Below, piece by piece: positions 26,472 through 35,837 of a stretch of DNA of 64,000 nt (within the stretch, counting starts at the first letter, position 1; every line of letters begins with the position of its first letter). The notes below the pieces were generated by a model, which was not told the origin of the DNA, ran no database searches, and worked only from the letters and a program-made list of their open reading frames with translations. Origin of the DNA: Alcanivorax sp. S6407 (GTDB taxonomy: Bacteria > Pseudomonadota > Gammaproteobacteria > Pseudomonadales > Alcanivoracaceae); NCBI RefSeq assembly GCF_023016115.1, contig NZ_JALKBH010000004.1, positions 453,563 to 517,562 on the forward strand. The letters run 5' to 3'. A program made the position numbers and the translations under genes.

Positions 26472-26645
26472 ATGCTGCACGCAGCACGCTTCATGCAACA
26501 TACCGGCTTCTGGCAACGAGTTTCGAAAAGCGAAAACCCGACACTGGGTCGGACATAGCAGTGTTCCGGTTTTTGTGGGAGCGTGCTTGCACGCGAATCG
26601 AGCCCCTGGAATAAAGGCTTCGCGTGCAAGCACGCTCCCACAGAG
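26472..26645. repeat. AYGCNNC heptads, AGNNNCG remnant and REP pair
   Basis: 26472-26502: ATGCTGC, ACGCAGC, ACGCTTC, ATGCAAC. 26515-26540: ACGAGTTTCG remnant. 26575-26643: REP inverted pair GTGGGAGCGTGCTTGCACGC and GCGTGCAAGCACGCTCCCAC around a 30-base spacer. The last pair closely resembles the one at 41744. Confidence 0.88.
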
Positions 26646-26689
26646 GCCCCACCCCAGGCTTACCTCAAGGGCACAGAGGGCCCCTGCAA

Positions 26690-27571
26690 TCACTCGGTTC
26701 CTGCAGGGCCCTGCAGACAACGCTCGAAGCCTGAGCCCAGGTGCGCCAGCCAATCCAGATATCCCAGCTCGGGCTGGTCCCGGCCCAGCGGGTCCAGGGC
26801 TTCTACCCGGCAATCCGGACACAGCCGCGCCAGCATGGCGGTGCGGGCTTCCGGCTCGCGGATCATGCACTGCACATTACGCTCCCGGATTTCGCCTGCC
26901 AGCGCCACAAATCGACGACTGCCGGGGCCCGCGTCCAACTGCTGGCTGACCACCACCGGCTCTGCCAGCCCCAGCGGCGCGGTGAAATATCCCCAGGGAT
27001 GGTGGTAGGTCAGCCAGGGCACCTGCGTCAGCGACACCATTTGTGCCTTCAGCTGCTCGCCCATTTGCCGGGCCTGCTGTTGCCAGAGCGCCGGCTGCTG
27101 TTCAGCCAGCCCTGCGGGCAGGGCGCTGGCCACCGCCTCAGATAGCAGCACCATGTTGTCTACCGACAACCACAGGTGCGGATCCAGATAGGCATCATCC
27201 TCACCATGGGCCTCGTGATCGTGGTCATCATGGCCGTGCTCATGGGCATCGCCTTCACGGCGCACCACCCCGTCAAGATCCAGCAGTGCCACCGAGGCCT
27301 TGTCGCGGCGGGCCACCAGCGGTGCCAGCGGCGCTTCCACCGCCGCCCCCAGCCACACCATCAGGTCCGCCTGCCGCACCAACAACGCCTGCCGCGGCGA
27401 CAGGGCCAGCTGATGGGGATTCTGGTTGGCCTGCAACAGGGTCACCACCTCCACTTCGGGGCCATACAGGCCACGTAGCGCCTTAGCCAACGGCTCCACA
27501 CTGGCGACGATGGTCTGGCTCCAGGCGGGGGAGCAAATAAGCAGCAGGGTTGTCAGCCAGAAACGGCGCAT
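26690..27571 (-). CDS. znuA: Zinc ABC transporter periplasmic binding protein
   Basis: 293 residues from ATG 27571 (GAGGA 6 bases upstream) with a signal peptide to about residue 18. Cluster A-1 zinc-binding residues are visible: [11 protein letters not shown], the His-rich acidic loop around 113-130 ([17 protein letters not shown]), YLDPHLWLS and [10 protein letters not shown]. It captures periplasmic zinc for ZnuBC. Divergent from znuC, and the shared promoter region contains a heptad repeat. Zur control is expected, but no strong Zur box could be read. Confidence 0.92.
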   Translation of the reverse strand: MRRFWLTTLLLICSPAWSQTIVASVEPLAKALRGLYGPEVEVVTLLQANQNPHQLALSPRQALLVRQADLMVWLGAAVEAPLAPLVARRDKASVALLDLDGVVRREGDAHEHGHDDHDHEAHGEDDAYLDPHLWLSVDNMVLLSEAVASALPAGLAEQQPALWQQQARQMGEQLKAQMVSLTQVPWLTYHHPWGYFTAPLGLAEPVVVSQQLDAGPGSRRFVALAGEIRERNVQCMIREPEARTAMLARLCPDCRVEALDPLGRDQPELGYLDWLAHLGSGFERCLQGPAGTE

Positions 27572-27601
27572 GAAATTCCTCAAATTCAAATGATGTTGGG
27601 A

Positions 27602-27766
27602 GGTACAAGCTACAAGCTTCAAGCTACAAGGCTCGGCCCCATCCGGAGCCACCCGTCTGAGGCTTCTACCGCGCCGCATTCCCTTGGCCTGAAACGCGGC
27701 GACAACAAGGCCGTTTGCACAGACTTCACCGCGCCTTGTAGCTTGAAGCTTGCGGCTTGTCGCTCG
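27602..27766. repeat. Heptad inverted element, AAGNNNC class, in znuA-znuC promoter region
   Basis: Left arm 27604-27631 (AAGCTAC, AAGCTTC, AAGCTAC, AAG) and right arm 27735-27758 (CTTGTAG, CTTGAAG, CTTGCGG, CTTG) flank about 105 bp of core. It occupies most of the 258-bp divergent region between znuA and znuC. Confidence 0.92.
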
Positions 27767-27829
27767 CCCTTCAGTGCAGGCGAAAGGCGGGCAGTATATC
27801 ATTGCGCCTTTGTTATTCGGGCCCCGGTT

Positions 27830-28609
27830 ATGTCGGAACCATTGGTACAAGTCGATTCAGTCTCGGTCACCCTGGGTGGCACCTCGGTGCTGTCTGAGGT
27901 GAGCGTGAGTCTGGCACCCGGGCGGATCACCACCCTGATCGGCCCCAATGGCGCCGGCAAGAGCACCCTCGCGCGGGTGGTACTGGGACTGGTGAAAGTG
28001 GACAGTGGTTCCGTGACGCGTCGCCGCGGCCTGCGCATCGGCTATATGCCCCAGCAGATCAAGGTGGACGACAGTCTGCCGCTGACCGTGGACCGTTTCC
28101 TGTGGCTGGCTGCGCCAGGCCCGACGTCGGCCCGCCGTGCCGCACTGGAACGGGCCGGAGTGGCCCATCTGCGCCGCCGCGCGGTACAACAGCTCTCCGG
28201 CGGAGAGATGCAGCGGGTGCTGCTGGCCCGGGCGCTGCTGCGCAAGCCTGATCTGCTGGTACTGGATGAACCCGCCCAGGGGGTGGATGTGGCCGGCCAG
28301 AATGCCCTGTATGGCCTGCTCAAGGATGTACGCGACGAGCTGGGCTGCGCCATCCTGCTGATCTCCCACGATTTGCACCTGGTGATGGCGGCCACTGACG
28401 AGGTGATCTGCCTGCAGCGCCATGTCTGCTGCTCTGGCAATCCGGAAACCGTCAGCCGCGACCCGGCCTACCACGAACTGTTCGGCCCCGCCGCCGGCAC
28501 CCCCAACCTGGCGCTGTACACCCATGATCATGATCATGACCATGATCTGCACGGCAACGCCCATCATCACCATCACCACGACCACGAAGGCCCCTGCAAC
28601 CATGATTGA
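27830..28609 (+). CDS. znuC: Zinc ABC transporter ATPase
   Basis: 259 residues from ATG 27830. Walker [10 protein letters not shown], signature [16 protein letters not shown], Walker [14 protein letters not shown]-loop [10 protein letters not shown]. The last ~25 residues are a His/Asp-rich tail ([15 protein letters not shown] then more His), typical of ZnuC in pseudomonads and likely to bind zinc. The end overlaps znuB by 8 bp, indicating coupled translation. Confidence 0.95.
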   Translation: MSEPLVQVDSVSVTLGGTSVLSEVSVSLAPGRITTLIGPNGAGKSTLARVVLGLVKVDSGSVTRRRGLRIGYMPQQIKVDDSLPLTVDRFLWLAAPGPTSARRAALERAGVAHLRRRAVQQLSGGEMQRVLLARALLRKPDLLVLDEPAQGVDVAGQNALYGLLKDVRDELGCAILLISHDLHLVMAATDEVICLQRHVCCSGNPETVSRDPAYHELFGPAAGTPNLALYTHDHDHDHDLHGNAHHHHHHDHEGPCNHD

Positions 28610-29384
28610 ACTGCTGCTGCCACCGTTGCTGGCCGGTCTCGCTGTGGCGCTGGTGTCCGGCCCCATGGGCGCCTTTGTAGTGTGGCGCAGGATGGCGTTC
28701 TTCGGTGACACCCTGGCCCATGGCGCGTTGCTGGGCGCGGCACTGGGACTGGCCATGGATATCAACCTGTATCTGGCGGTGGTCGCCGTATGTCTCGGTC
28801 TGGCGGCTGCTCTCACCGCCCTGCAGCATCAGCGCCAGCTGGCCGGGGATACACTGCTGGGCATCGTCGCCCATACCACCCTGGCCCTCGGTGTGATTGC
28901 CATCAGTCTGCAAACCGGTATCCAGGTGGATCTGTTCGCCTATCTATTCGGTGATCTGCTGGCGGTGGGCTGGCAGGATGTGATCGGCCTGTGGGGCGGT
29001 GCCGTAGTGATCCTGACACTGATGCTGTGGCAATGGCGCTCACTGCTCAGCATCACGGTGAGCGAGGAACTGGCCCAGGTGGAAGGCGTGTCCGTGCAAG
29101 CCACCCGCCTACTGCTGATGCTGTTACTGGCGCTACTGATTGCCGGCGCCATTCGTACCGTGGGGGTACTGCTGATTACCTCCCTGCTGGTAATCCCTGC
29201 CGCCAGCGCCCGTCGCCTGACCCACACTCCGGCGCAGATGGCCCTGGTGGCGAGCCTGCTCGGCACGCTTGCGGTACTGGCCGGGCTGACGGTGAGCTGG
29301 TTTGCCAACACGCCGGTAGGGCCGTCCATCGTGGTCGCGGCCAGCGGGTTGTTTGTGTTGACGTTGCTGAGAAAGCCCGCCTAA
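28602..29384 (+). CDS. znuB: Zinc ABC transporter permease
   Basis: 260 residues from ATG 28602, inside the 3' end of znuC. About eight membrane spans of the ABC-3 family; [26 protein letters not shown] near the start and [31 protein letters not shown] near residue 180-210 are characteristic. Forms the membrane channel of ZnuABC. Followed by a REP/heptad composite that may end the transcript. Confidence 0.94.
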   Translation: MIELLLPPLLAGLAVALVSGPMGAFVVWRRMAFFGDTLAHGALLGAALGLAMDINLYLAVVAVCLGLAAALTALQHQRQLAGDTLLGIVAHTTLALGVIAISLQTGIQVDLFAYLFGDLLAVGWQDVIGLWGGAVVILTLMLWQWRSLLSITVSEELAQVEGVSVQATRLLLMLLLALLIAGAIRTVGVLLITSLLVIPAASARRLTHTPAQMALVASLLGTLAVLAGLTVSWFANTPVGPSIVVAASGLFVLTLLRKPA

Positions 29385-29398
29385 CGCCGCTTTTTATT

Positions 29399-29574
29399 TG
29401 TAGGAGCACCACTGGAGGTGCGAAACGAGCGTCAGCGAGTAACGAGTTTCGAGTTGCGAAAGGCAAAACCTCAAATCAAAACCTTACCAATTGGTGGAGG
29501 GTGAAGGGTTAAGGTTTTCGAAACTCGTCACTGCTTTTCGCACCTCAAGTGGTGCTACAGCGGCTTCGTAAAAA
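29399..29574. repeat. REP shell enclosing an AGNNNCG heptad element
   Basis: Outer arms TGTAGGAGCACCACTGGAGG (29400) and CCTCAAGTGGTGCTACAGCG (29542) pair almost perfectly. Inside, heptads at 29425-29456 (AACGAGC, GTCAGCG, AGTAACG, AGTTTCG, AGTTGCG) pair with AACTCGTCACTGC at 29522-29534; the innermost core has GCAAAACC and AAGGTTTTCG. The two families are nested cleanly. Confidence 0.93.
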
Positions 29575-29591
29575 GGTTTGCCGGAGTGTGA

Positions 29592-30899
29592 ATGAGTCTT
29601 TCCCTTAACCAACGCATCTGGATGCTGGCCTGGCCGTTGCTGCTGTCGAACCTGACCGCGCCGCTGTTGGGACTGGTGGATACCGCGGTGGTGGGACATC
29701 TGGCGCATCCGCGCTATCTGGCGGCGGTGGCGCTGGGTGGCAACTTCTTCATGTTTCTGTACTTCTCGTTCAACTTCCTGCGCATGGGCACCACCGGCTT
29801 TGCTTCCCAGGCGAAGGGAGGCGAACGGGACACCCGGGTGGTGCTGCTGCGCGGCTTGCTGCTCTCCTGCGGTCTCGGTCTGGCGCTGATCCTGCTCTCA
29901 CCGCTGTTGCGGGAAACCGGCCTATGGTTGCTCGGGGGTAGTGACGAGGTGCAGGGGCTGGCGCGGGACTACATCAACATCCGTATTCTCGGCGCGCCAG
30001 CGGCACTGGCCAATTTTGCCCTGATCGGCTTTGCCATCGGCACCCACAACACCCGCGTGCCGCTGAAGATGACCCTGCTGATGCACAGCAGTAACGCCTT
30101 GCTGGATGTACTGCTGGTGCAGGTGTGGGATTGGGATGTGCGTGGCGTCGCCACCGCCAGCGCCTGCGCCGAGTACATCGGCCTGGCAGGCGGGCTGTTC
30201 TGGCTGCGCCATGCCCTGCGCCCACCCCGGCATCGGGAGCCGGTCTGGCAGCTGCCCGCTATCCTGGCGCTAATGAGTGTGAACCGGGATATCTTTATCC
30301 GCAGCCTGGCTCTGCTCAGCTGTTTCTTTTTCTTCACCGCCCAGGGCGCTCGCCTCGGCGATGCGGTACTGGCCGCAAACGCGGTGTTGATCACCTTCCT
30401 GTTGATCCTGAGCAACTTGCTGGATGGCTTTGCCAACGCCGCCGAGGCACTGGTGGGCGAGGCCCGGGGCAAGGACGATCAGCATGCCCTGAGGCTCGCC
30501 ATCGCCGCCACCGGTCGCTGGACCCTGGGTTGCGCGGTGATCGGCCTGGCGCTGTTTGCACTGGGCGGCGCGCCCCTGATCGGCCTGCTCACCGATCTTC
30601 CCGGTATTCGCGACACCGCCATCCATTACCTGCCCTGGATCCTGCTGTTGCCGCTCACCGCCAGCGCCGGCTTCTGGCTGGACGGCATCTTCGTTGGCGC
30701 CACTTGGGGCGCCGCCATGCGTAACACCATGCTGGCGTCAGTAGCGGTGTTTTTCCTGCTCTGGGCGCTCACCCGCGGCTGGGACAACCATGGCCTGTGG
30801 CTGACCATGAACGGCTTCATGGCGGCACGGGGAATGTGTATGGGGTGGGTGTTGATGAAACGACTGCGCATGCCAGACGCTAACCGCCCGTCTCGGTAG
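29592..30899 (+). CDS. MATE family exporter (DinF type)
   Basis: 435 residues, about twelve membrane spans. LLLSNLTAPLLGLVDTAVVGHL near the start, then LRMGTTGFASQAKG, and the second-half repeat ANAVLITFLLILSNLLDGFANAAEALVGEA are the DinF/MATE pattern. Such proteins export cationic or toxic compounds using an H+ or Na+ gradient. Monocistronic between two repeat elements. Substrate unknown. Confidence 0.87.
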   Translation: MSLSLNQRIWMLAWPLLLSNLTAPLLGLVDTAVVGHLAHPRYLAAVALGGNFFMFLYFSFNFLRMGTTGFASQAKGGERDTRVVLLRGLLLSCGLGLALILLSPLLRETGLWLLGGSDEVQGLARDYINIRILGAPAALANFALIGFAIGTHNTRVPLKMTLLMHSSNALLDVLLVQVWDWDVRGVATASACAEYIGLAGGLFWLRHALRPPRHREPVWQLPAILALMSVNRDIFIRSLALLSCFFFFTAQGARLGDAVLAANAVLITFLLILSNLLDGFANAAEALVGEARGKDDQHALRLAIAATGRWTLGCAVIGLALFALGGAPLIGLLTDLPGIRDTAIHYLPWILLLPLTASAGFWLDGIFVGATWGAAMRNTMLASVAVFFLLWALTRGWDNHGLWLTMNGFMAARGMCMGWVLMKRLRMPDANRPSR

Positions 30900-30925
30900 A
30901 AGCTCATGCCTGCATGGCGATAAAG

Positions 30926-31203
30926 ACGAAAGCGAGTTTCGAGTTTCGAAGATCAAAACCCGACCTGCCTGTAAGCGAAAGATTTTTTCCTTAATCTTTT
31001 TGCCTTTCGAAACTCGGTACTCGTTACTCGAAACTCGTTTCTGGAATCCTTACCTCGCCAAGGCTCGGATCGCTTGCAGGCAAGTTATTCGCTACGCTCA
31101 CCCCTTCGGGGCCGCACTGCGTGCGTTACTCCGCTGCGCTACGTTCCTACAGCAGCTATCGGCAAGAGTTTTGCGTCAGGCGTCCTGCATCCTGCGTCCC
31201 ATC
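30926..31203. repeat. Composite repeat, near copy of the 24.6-kb element
   Basis: Heptads at 30930-30949 (GCGAGTTTCGAGTTTCG), core, inverse arm 31006-31040, then CTGGAATCCTTACCTCGCC (31041), REP arm, GC module CCCCTTCGGGGCCGCACTGC (31100 on) and GCGTCAG, GCGTCCT, GCATCCT, GCGTCCC (31173-31200). It reaches the stop codon of the diguanylate cyclase gene. Confidence 0.9.
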
Positions 31204-32263
31204 AATGCTTCGCCAGCCCGTTCTTCTTGACAGTCTTTTCCTGATACATGCGGTGGTCCGCATGCTTGAGCAGCTCTTCGGCTTTTTCAAATTTCCCGGG
31301 CCCGGTCTGCACGACTCCAAGACTGATATGCACGTTGGGTAAACGTTCCGCCAACAGACTCTTGATGCGCTGGCAATAACTGGCCATGGCCTGTTGCTCG
31401 GTGCTATTGGCCAGCACCACACAGAATTCATCGCCACCGTAACGCACACAGGTATCTTCACCCCGAGCGGCATCCTGCAGCACCTTGCCTAGCTCGCACA
31501 GCACCTGGTCACCATAGGCATGGCCGCGCTCATCATTGAGATGCTTGAAGTCATCCACATCCACAAAGATCAGGGAAACCGGCTCACCGCGGCGCTGGGC
31601 CGCCTTGAGAGTACGGTGCAGGGCTTCATGAAGAAAGCGCCGGGTGGTCAACCCGGTGAGAGCATCGGTACGCAACTCGCCGTTGCGCATGGCGACAGTT
31701 TCTTCCAGCGCACGAGCATAGTCTTCGGTGCGGTTCTTCACCGCTTCGATTTCCGACACCATGCTCTGGATGTAGGTTTCGAATACCAGCGTCACATCGA
31801 AATAGATCAGCTTGTCCAACGCCTTGATCACCCGCTTGCGCCGGTCCTTGTCGCTAACCAGATCGTTCAGGTTTTCCACCAGTAAACGACGCAGCAAGTA
31901 CACCGCCGACAGATAGTATTTGGGTTCTACACCGATGCGCTTGTGTACCAGGCCGATGCGCAGCCGGTTGTTGGCATACTCCAGATCATAGACACCGGTG
32001 AAAAGATCGAGGATGTAGCGGCGCTGGGCGGCCTGCAGGCGATCAAGGGTGTCGGCATCGCCGATCAAGGCGGCGATCTCGGGATTGCTGGTCTGGATGC
32101 CGTAAAAGGTATCCACAATGGTGTCCAGGCGCTGTTCCACCAGGGAACAACACTCGGTCAAGGCATCAATATCATCATCGCCAAAGTCCAGCAGGCGCTT
32201 GCGGACACGTAACTCCGTTTCCGTCACGCGCAGCTGTTCCAGCAGCGTTTTCATGGTAGGCAT
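31202..32263 (-). CDS. Globin-coupled diguanylate cyclase
   Basis: 353 residues. Residues ~15-165 form a sensor-globin domain with proximal haem ligand candidate His107 (RIGLVHKRIGVEPKYYLSA). A linker leads to a GGDEF domain with DALTGLTTRRF, FVDVDDFKHLND and GGDEF at 276-280. RGED at 267-270 is an intact RxxD inhibitory site five residues before GGDEF. It should make cyclic di-GMP in response to O2 or NO, with product feedback. GGGAG lies 5 bases before the ATG. The stop codon abuts GCGTCNN heptads. Confidence 0.9.
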   Translation of the reverse strand: MPTMKTLLEQLRVTETELRVRKRLLDFGDDDIDALTECCSLVEQRLDTIVDTFYGIQTSNPEIAALIGDADTLDRLQAAQRRYILDLFTGVYDLEYANNRLRIGLVHKRIGVEPKYYLSAVYLLRRLLVENLNDLVSDKDRRKRVIKALDKLIYFDVTLVFETYIQSMVSEIEAVKNRTEDYARALEETVAMRNGELRTDALTGLTTRRFLHEALHRTLKAAQRRGEPVSLIFVDVDDFKHLNDERGHAYGDQVLCELGKVLQDAARGEDTCVRYGGDEFCVVLANSTEQQAMASYCQRIKSLLAERLPNVHISLGVVQTGPGKFEKAEELLKHADHRMYQEKTVKKNGLAKH

Positions 32264-32876
32264 GTTGTCTCCCTCGCCCCCGCGAGCCTTCCTGGCCCCA
32301 TGCGAACGGTTGTCTTTTCATAATACGCTGATGGCAAATGAACACTATAGGACGAACTGACGCATATCCGGCCCAGGATACCGTTCAGGGGAAAAGGTGA
32401 CGCGGTTCACATTTTTTGATGTGCGCGGAGTTGCTTTTGGGAAGCAGTAGCGAGGTACGAGTTTCGAGTTACGAAATGCGTGAGAAGGGAGAGGAGGGTA
32501 AGGAGTGCCTTTGCAGCTAAAGGGTTTTCACCACACCCCGACATGTGGTCGTCGGCAGTGGCGCGGCGAGAGCGCTATTCGCATAACACCCTCTCTCCCG
32601 CGACTCGTAGCAATACGCCTGACGCCGGATGCCCGACGCTCAAAAAGCATCCGGTCTGTAAAGGCCATCAAACATCCCTCAGGCCATGCGAGTCTGTATG
32701 GTGTGTTGGTATTTGGAAGAGATTCAAAGGAAAGGGCCCTTGCCTGCGGTGCCCAGAGGAGTATTGGTTCTTCAGCGTCAGGCGTCGGGCTTCAGGCGTC
32801 TAGCAATCTGGGGCAGATTCAGATGCGAACCCTCACCCCATCTGCCATGCCCGCAATTTCGCTATGAACTCATTAT
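32264..32876. other. Gene-free region with two repeat elements
   Basis: About 610 bp without a convincing gene. 32450-32481 has an AGNNNCG heptad arm (GCGAGGTACGAGTTTCGAG in part). 32616-32643 (CGCCTGACGCCGGATGCCCG) and 32773-32803 (GCGTCAG, GCGTCGG, GCTTCAG, GCGTCTA) form an inverted GCGTCNN pair around about 130 bp. The remaining sequence, including 32650-32760, shows no recognised feature; short reading frames here lack ribosome sites. Confidence 0.6.
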
Positions 32877-33518
32877 TTACCGCTTCAGGCCGCCGTCGCG
32901 ATCCAGTTGCCCGATCACGCTCTTGGCATACCCGGCCGCACCGGCATCCAGGCTGTAGGGGTTCATGCTGCGGGACTGGGCCTGCCAAACCGGCTTCTTG
33001 TTAGCCACGTTGTAGAGCTGGGTCTGCAGGTAGTAATCCGTGGCGTTCTGATAATAGCCCGGCTGGTAAACGGCACTGTAGCTGTAGCCCACATAGGGGC
33101 CATAACCCAGATAGAGTGGCGCGGAGGTCATGGGCAGGTAGTCCACCTGGGGCGGCACATACTCGTCACGCTCTTCCACTTTCAGCAGGCTCACCACCAT
33201 CACGCCATCGGCACCGCTTTCCTTCACTGCGGCTTCCACATGGGCGCGATACTGCTCGGCCTTCTGGCTTTCGCCGCCCAGGCTCTCGGAAGACAGGGTG
33301 GCCTTCACATCACGCTTGGCGAGGCTCTTGCCCACTTCCTTTTCCACGGTAGCGGAGGTCACTGCGGACTCCGCCAGCACAATCACGAACAGGTGGCCAA
33401 AGGTCGGGCGCGGTTCACCGGTTTTGGTCTGCCAGGTGGAATGGGTTTCCGTGGTGGTAGCACAGGCCGCCAGCAACAGCACTGCACAGAAGAGGAAAGC
33501 ACGTTGAACCAGATGCAT
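32877..33518 (-). CDS. DUF4136-like lipoprotein
   Basis: 213 residues from ATG 33518 (AAGGA 7 bases upstream). Lipobox LLAAC near residue 19. The mature part has FGHLFVIVLAESAVTSATVEKEV, SGADGVMVVSLLKVEE, a Tyr/Pro-rich segment (LYLGYGPYVGYSYSAVYQPGYY) and ends with VWQAQSRSMNPYSLD. This order (a nucleotide-fold-like start, Tyr-rich middle, VWxA.S strand) is seen in DUF4136-type lipoproteins. Function unknown. Confidence 0.6.
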   Translation of the reverse strand: MHLVQRAFLFCAVLLLAACATTTETHSTWQTKTGEPRPTFGHLFVIVLAESAVTSATVEKEVGKSLAKRDVKATLSSESLGGESQKAEQYRAHVEAAVKESGADGVMVVSLLKVEERDEYVPPQVDYLPMTSAPLYLGYGPYVGYSYSAVYQPGYYQNATDYYLQTQLYNVANKKPVWQAQSRSMNPYSLDAGAAGYAKSVIGQLDRDGGLKR

Positions 33519-33666
33519 GGAGAATCCTTCGGTATGCAAGGGAATGAATGCTGACAGGGTAAGGCGTTTTAAACACAGAGGCCACAGCGAAAATGCGTCC
33601 ACGCCAGGGGGATATCAGTGACCGTTACAGAAACGTATGCCTGGTCGCTATTGCCAGGTAGTGGAA

Positions 33667-33750
33667 AGCGAGTAACGAGTTCCGAGTTGCGAAAACCTGC
33701 TGCAGGAACGGTTTTGCCTTTCGAAACTCGCTTCTCGTATCTCGAAACTG
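33667..33750. repeat. Heptad inverted element, AGNNNCG class
   Basis: Left arm GCGAGTAACGAGTTCCGAG (33668 on) with AGTTGCG; right arm at 33719-33750 (TTCGAAACTCGCTTCTCG onward). Core AAAACCTGCTGCAGGAACGG then TTTTGCC. The element ends at the stop codon of the SCP2-like gene (33752-33754). Confidence 0.9.
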
Positions 33751-33751
33751 G

Positions 33752-34129
33752 TTATTTCTTTCCGCCGGGCATGATGAATTTCATCAGGGTCATGAACCAC
33801 ATCAGCTGGCCCGGATCACCCTCGATCTTGATGTCACCCGCCTGCATGCCTTCCATGAACGCCATCTGGTTCTTGCCGGCCTGCTTCAGGGTGGCGAAGG
33901 CATAGTCCGCATCCTTGAAGTTGAGGGTCACGGTGGGTGACGGGTTGATGCCACCTCTCGCCACCACCTTGCCGGGAGTGAACTGGAACCAGCGCGCCGG
34001 CTTGCCGGAAAACGTCCGCCACTGCATCACCACATCGCGGTTTTCCAGTTGCTTGCGAAAACCTTCATTACGCCAGGCCAGCCAGCGCAACCGCCAGCCG
34101 AGGATCAACAGCACCAGAGCAAATTTCAT
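33752..34129 (-). CDS. SCP2-like membrane-anchored protein
   Basis: 125 residues. An N-terminal hydrophobic segment (FALVLLILGWRLRWLAW) is followed by a domain with VVMQWRTFSGKPARWFQF, TVTLNFKDADYAF, MAFMEGMQAGDIKIEGDPGQLMWFMTLM. This is the strand-helix pattern of SCP2 sterol-carrier domains, which bind lipids. A role in handling lipid or hydrocarbon would suit the organism but is inference. Confidence 0.55.
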   Translation of the reverse strand: MKFALVLLILGWRLRWLAWRNEGFRKQLENRDVVMQWRTFSGKPARWFQFTPGKVVARGGINPSPTVTLNFKDADYAFATLKQAGKNQMAFMEGMQAGDIKIEGDPGQLMWFMTLMKFIMPGGKK

Positions 34130-34149
34130 GAAACGTCCTTAATCAGATC

Positions 34150-34213
34150 AGCAACACGCTGCATGCTACACGCACCACGCGCGTGATGCGTGAAGCGTGT
34201 TGCCTGTTGCGTC
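34150..34213. repeat. Heptad inverted element, AYGCNNC class
   Basis: ACGCTGC, ATGCTAC, ACGCACC on the left and GATGCGT, GAAGCGT, GTTGCCT, GTTGCGT on the right with almost no core, so it forms a tight palindrome. It fills the 85-bp gap between rubB and the SCP2-like gene and ends 2 bp before the rubB stop. Confidence 0.88.
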
Positions 34214-34214
34214 C

Positions 34215-35363
34215 CTACGGCATTACCGCCGGCAGTTCCTTGTTGAGCTTCATCTTTTCTTTCACCGCGTCGCCGGTGAGGGCATAGCCGAGCAGGTTGC
34301 CATCCTTGCCACGGAACAGGGCCTGGACGTTGGCGCCATCGGCTTCGATTTCCCACTCGCCTTCGCTACCGTCAGCGGCCGGGCAAACCACCACCGGACA
34401 GGCCGGGGTCTTGATGGTTACCGGCATCACCCCGTAGCTCACCTCGGTGGTTTCACCGGACAGGGTCTTGGCCAGGGCACGGGCAGACGCCATCAGCGGC
34501 AGCACGTAGGGCAGCACATGGCCCTGCACCTCGGCGCAGTCACCCAGGGCATAAACGTCTTCGGCGCTGGTGCGCAGGGTGCGGTCGGTGATGATGCCAC
34601 GATTGGTGTCGAGGCCCGCTTCCTGGGCCATGCTGATACGCGGGCGCAGACCGATGGCAGACAGCACCACATCGGATTCGATCTTGCTGCCATCGGACAG
34701 CTCGGTGACCAGGGTATCGCCGTCACCGTGATGCACGGCTTTCGCCAGCGGGCCGAAGTGGAAGCTCACGCCCAGATCTGCCAGCCCTTTGCCCACGGCC
34801 TCGGAGGCCGCTTCCGGCAGGAGCAGCGGCAGGCAGCGACCCATGGGCTCGACCAGCTCTACCTGGAAACCCCCGTTGGACAGGTCATTGGCAAATTCAC
34901 AGCCGATCAGGCCGCCACCCAGAATGGTGACCTTCTTCTTGCCTTCCAGGGCCGCACGGAATTTGCCGTAGTCCATCAGGTCGTTAACGGAGAACACCTT
35001 GCCGACCGCATCGCCTTCCAGCGGCGGGGTCCAGGTATCCGCGCCCAGCGCCAGCACCAGCTTGCTGTAGTCCAGATGATCATCCGGCAGCAGCACGCGC
35101 TTGGCAGCGGTATCGATACCGGCGACGTGGATACCGGTGCGCACATCCACATTGAACTGCTCAGCCACCTTTTCCGGAGTCGCCATGCACAGGTCATCAG
35201 CGGTCTTTTCCTTGGTAAAACCGGCAGAAAGCATGGGCTTGGAATAGTTGCGTCCATCGTCGGCGGTGAGCATGACGATGGGGGTTTCCTTGTCCAGCTT
35301 GCGGAATTCCTTGACGGTATTGAAGCCGGCCAGGCCGGTACCGATGATGACTACAGGGTTCAT
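34215..35363 (-). CDS. rubB: Rubredoxin-NAD(+) reductase
   Basis: 382 residues. FAD motif VVIIGTGLAGFNTVKEFRKL at the N-terminus, NAD motif VTILGGGLIGCEFANDL near residue 147, and the FAD-binding DVYALGDCAEVQG near 275. This is the pyridine nucleotide-disulfide reductase fold lacking the redox CxxxxC. It passes electrons from NADH to rubredoxin, encoded 89 bp upstream, for alkane hydroxylases. Transcribed with rubA. Confidence 0.93.
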   Translation of the reverse strand: MNPVVIIGTGLAGFNTVKEFRKLDKETPIVMLTADDGRNYSKPMLSAGFTKEKTADDLCMATPEKVAEQFNVDVRTGIHVAGIDTAAKRVLLPDDHLDYSKLVLALGADTWTPPLEGDAVGKVFSVNDLMDYGKFRAALEGKKKVTILGGGLIGCEFANDLSNGGFQVELVEPMGRCLPLLLPEAASEAVGKGLADLGVSFHFGPLAKAVHHGDGDTLVTELSDGSKIESDVVLSAIGLRPRISMAQEAGLDTNRGIITDRTLRTSAEDVYALGDCAEVQGHVLPYVLPLMASARALAKTLSGETTEVSYGVMPVTIKTPACPVVVCPAADGSEGEWEIEADGANVQALFRGKDGNLLGYALTGDAVKEKMKLNKELPAVMP

Positions 35364-35452
35364 GGATGATCCTTTAGGGTGCGATGGATGGGCAGGACGT
35401 GATGTTGTGGGCCCCGCTTCCGTTGCGGGGCAGAATCCGGATCAGACCGGAC

Positions 35453-35617
35453 TCAGATTTCCACCATTTCAAAGTCTTCCTTGCCGACGCCGCAGTCGGG
35501 GCAAACCCAGTCTTCCGGCACGTCATCCCAGGCGGTACCCGGGGCAATACCTTCTTCCGGCAGACCTTCGGCTTCGTCATAAATGAAACCGCACACAACA
35601 CATTCCCACTTCTTCAT
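35453..35617 (-). CDS. rubA: Rubredoxin
   Basis: 54 residues. Iron ligands Cys6 and Cys9 ([14 protein letters not shown]) and Cys39 and Cys42 ([14 protein letters not shown]) are all present, at standard spacing. It carries electrons from RubB to alkane monooxygenase. No alkane hydroxylase gene is in this window, so the partner lies elsewhere. First gene of rubA-rubB. Confidence 0.96.
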   Translation of the reverse strand: MKKWECVVCGFIYDEAEGLPEEGIAPGTAWDDVPEDWVCPDCGVGKEDFEMVEI

Positions 35618-35837
35618 GGTGAACCTCATCAAATTAAAAAGTAAGCACCCACTTACAAGGGTGCATACAGGGCGTTTCTCGGGGGAGCCTAACCTATCGG
35701 TGCCAGCGCCAAAAATCAATGACAGTGGGCACTGTCAGGTTCGTCTCTGGAATACAGGGAACGCGGGCTGGCTTGCCCTTGTGGCCGCCATGGGCCATAG
35801 TCCTGCCGCCCGTGTTTGCCGATCCACAGAGACCTGA

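Noticed and set aside
27590-27829. N-terminal extension of ZnuC
   Set aside because: The extension is heptad repeat sequence; the ATG at 27830 gives a normal ZnuC start.
32480-32867. Short reading frames in the region after the diguanylate cyclase
   Set aside because: Overlapping in several frames, without ribosome sites, and crossing repeats.
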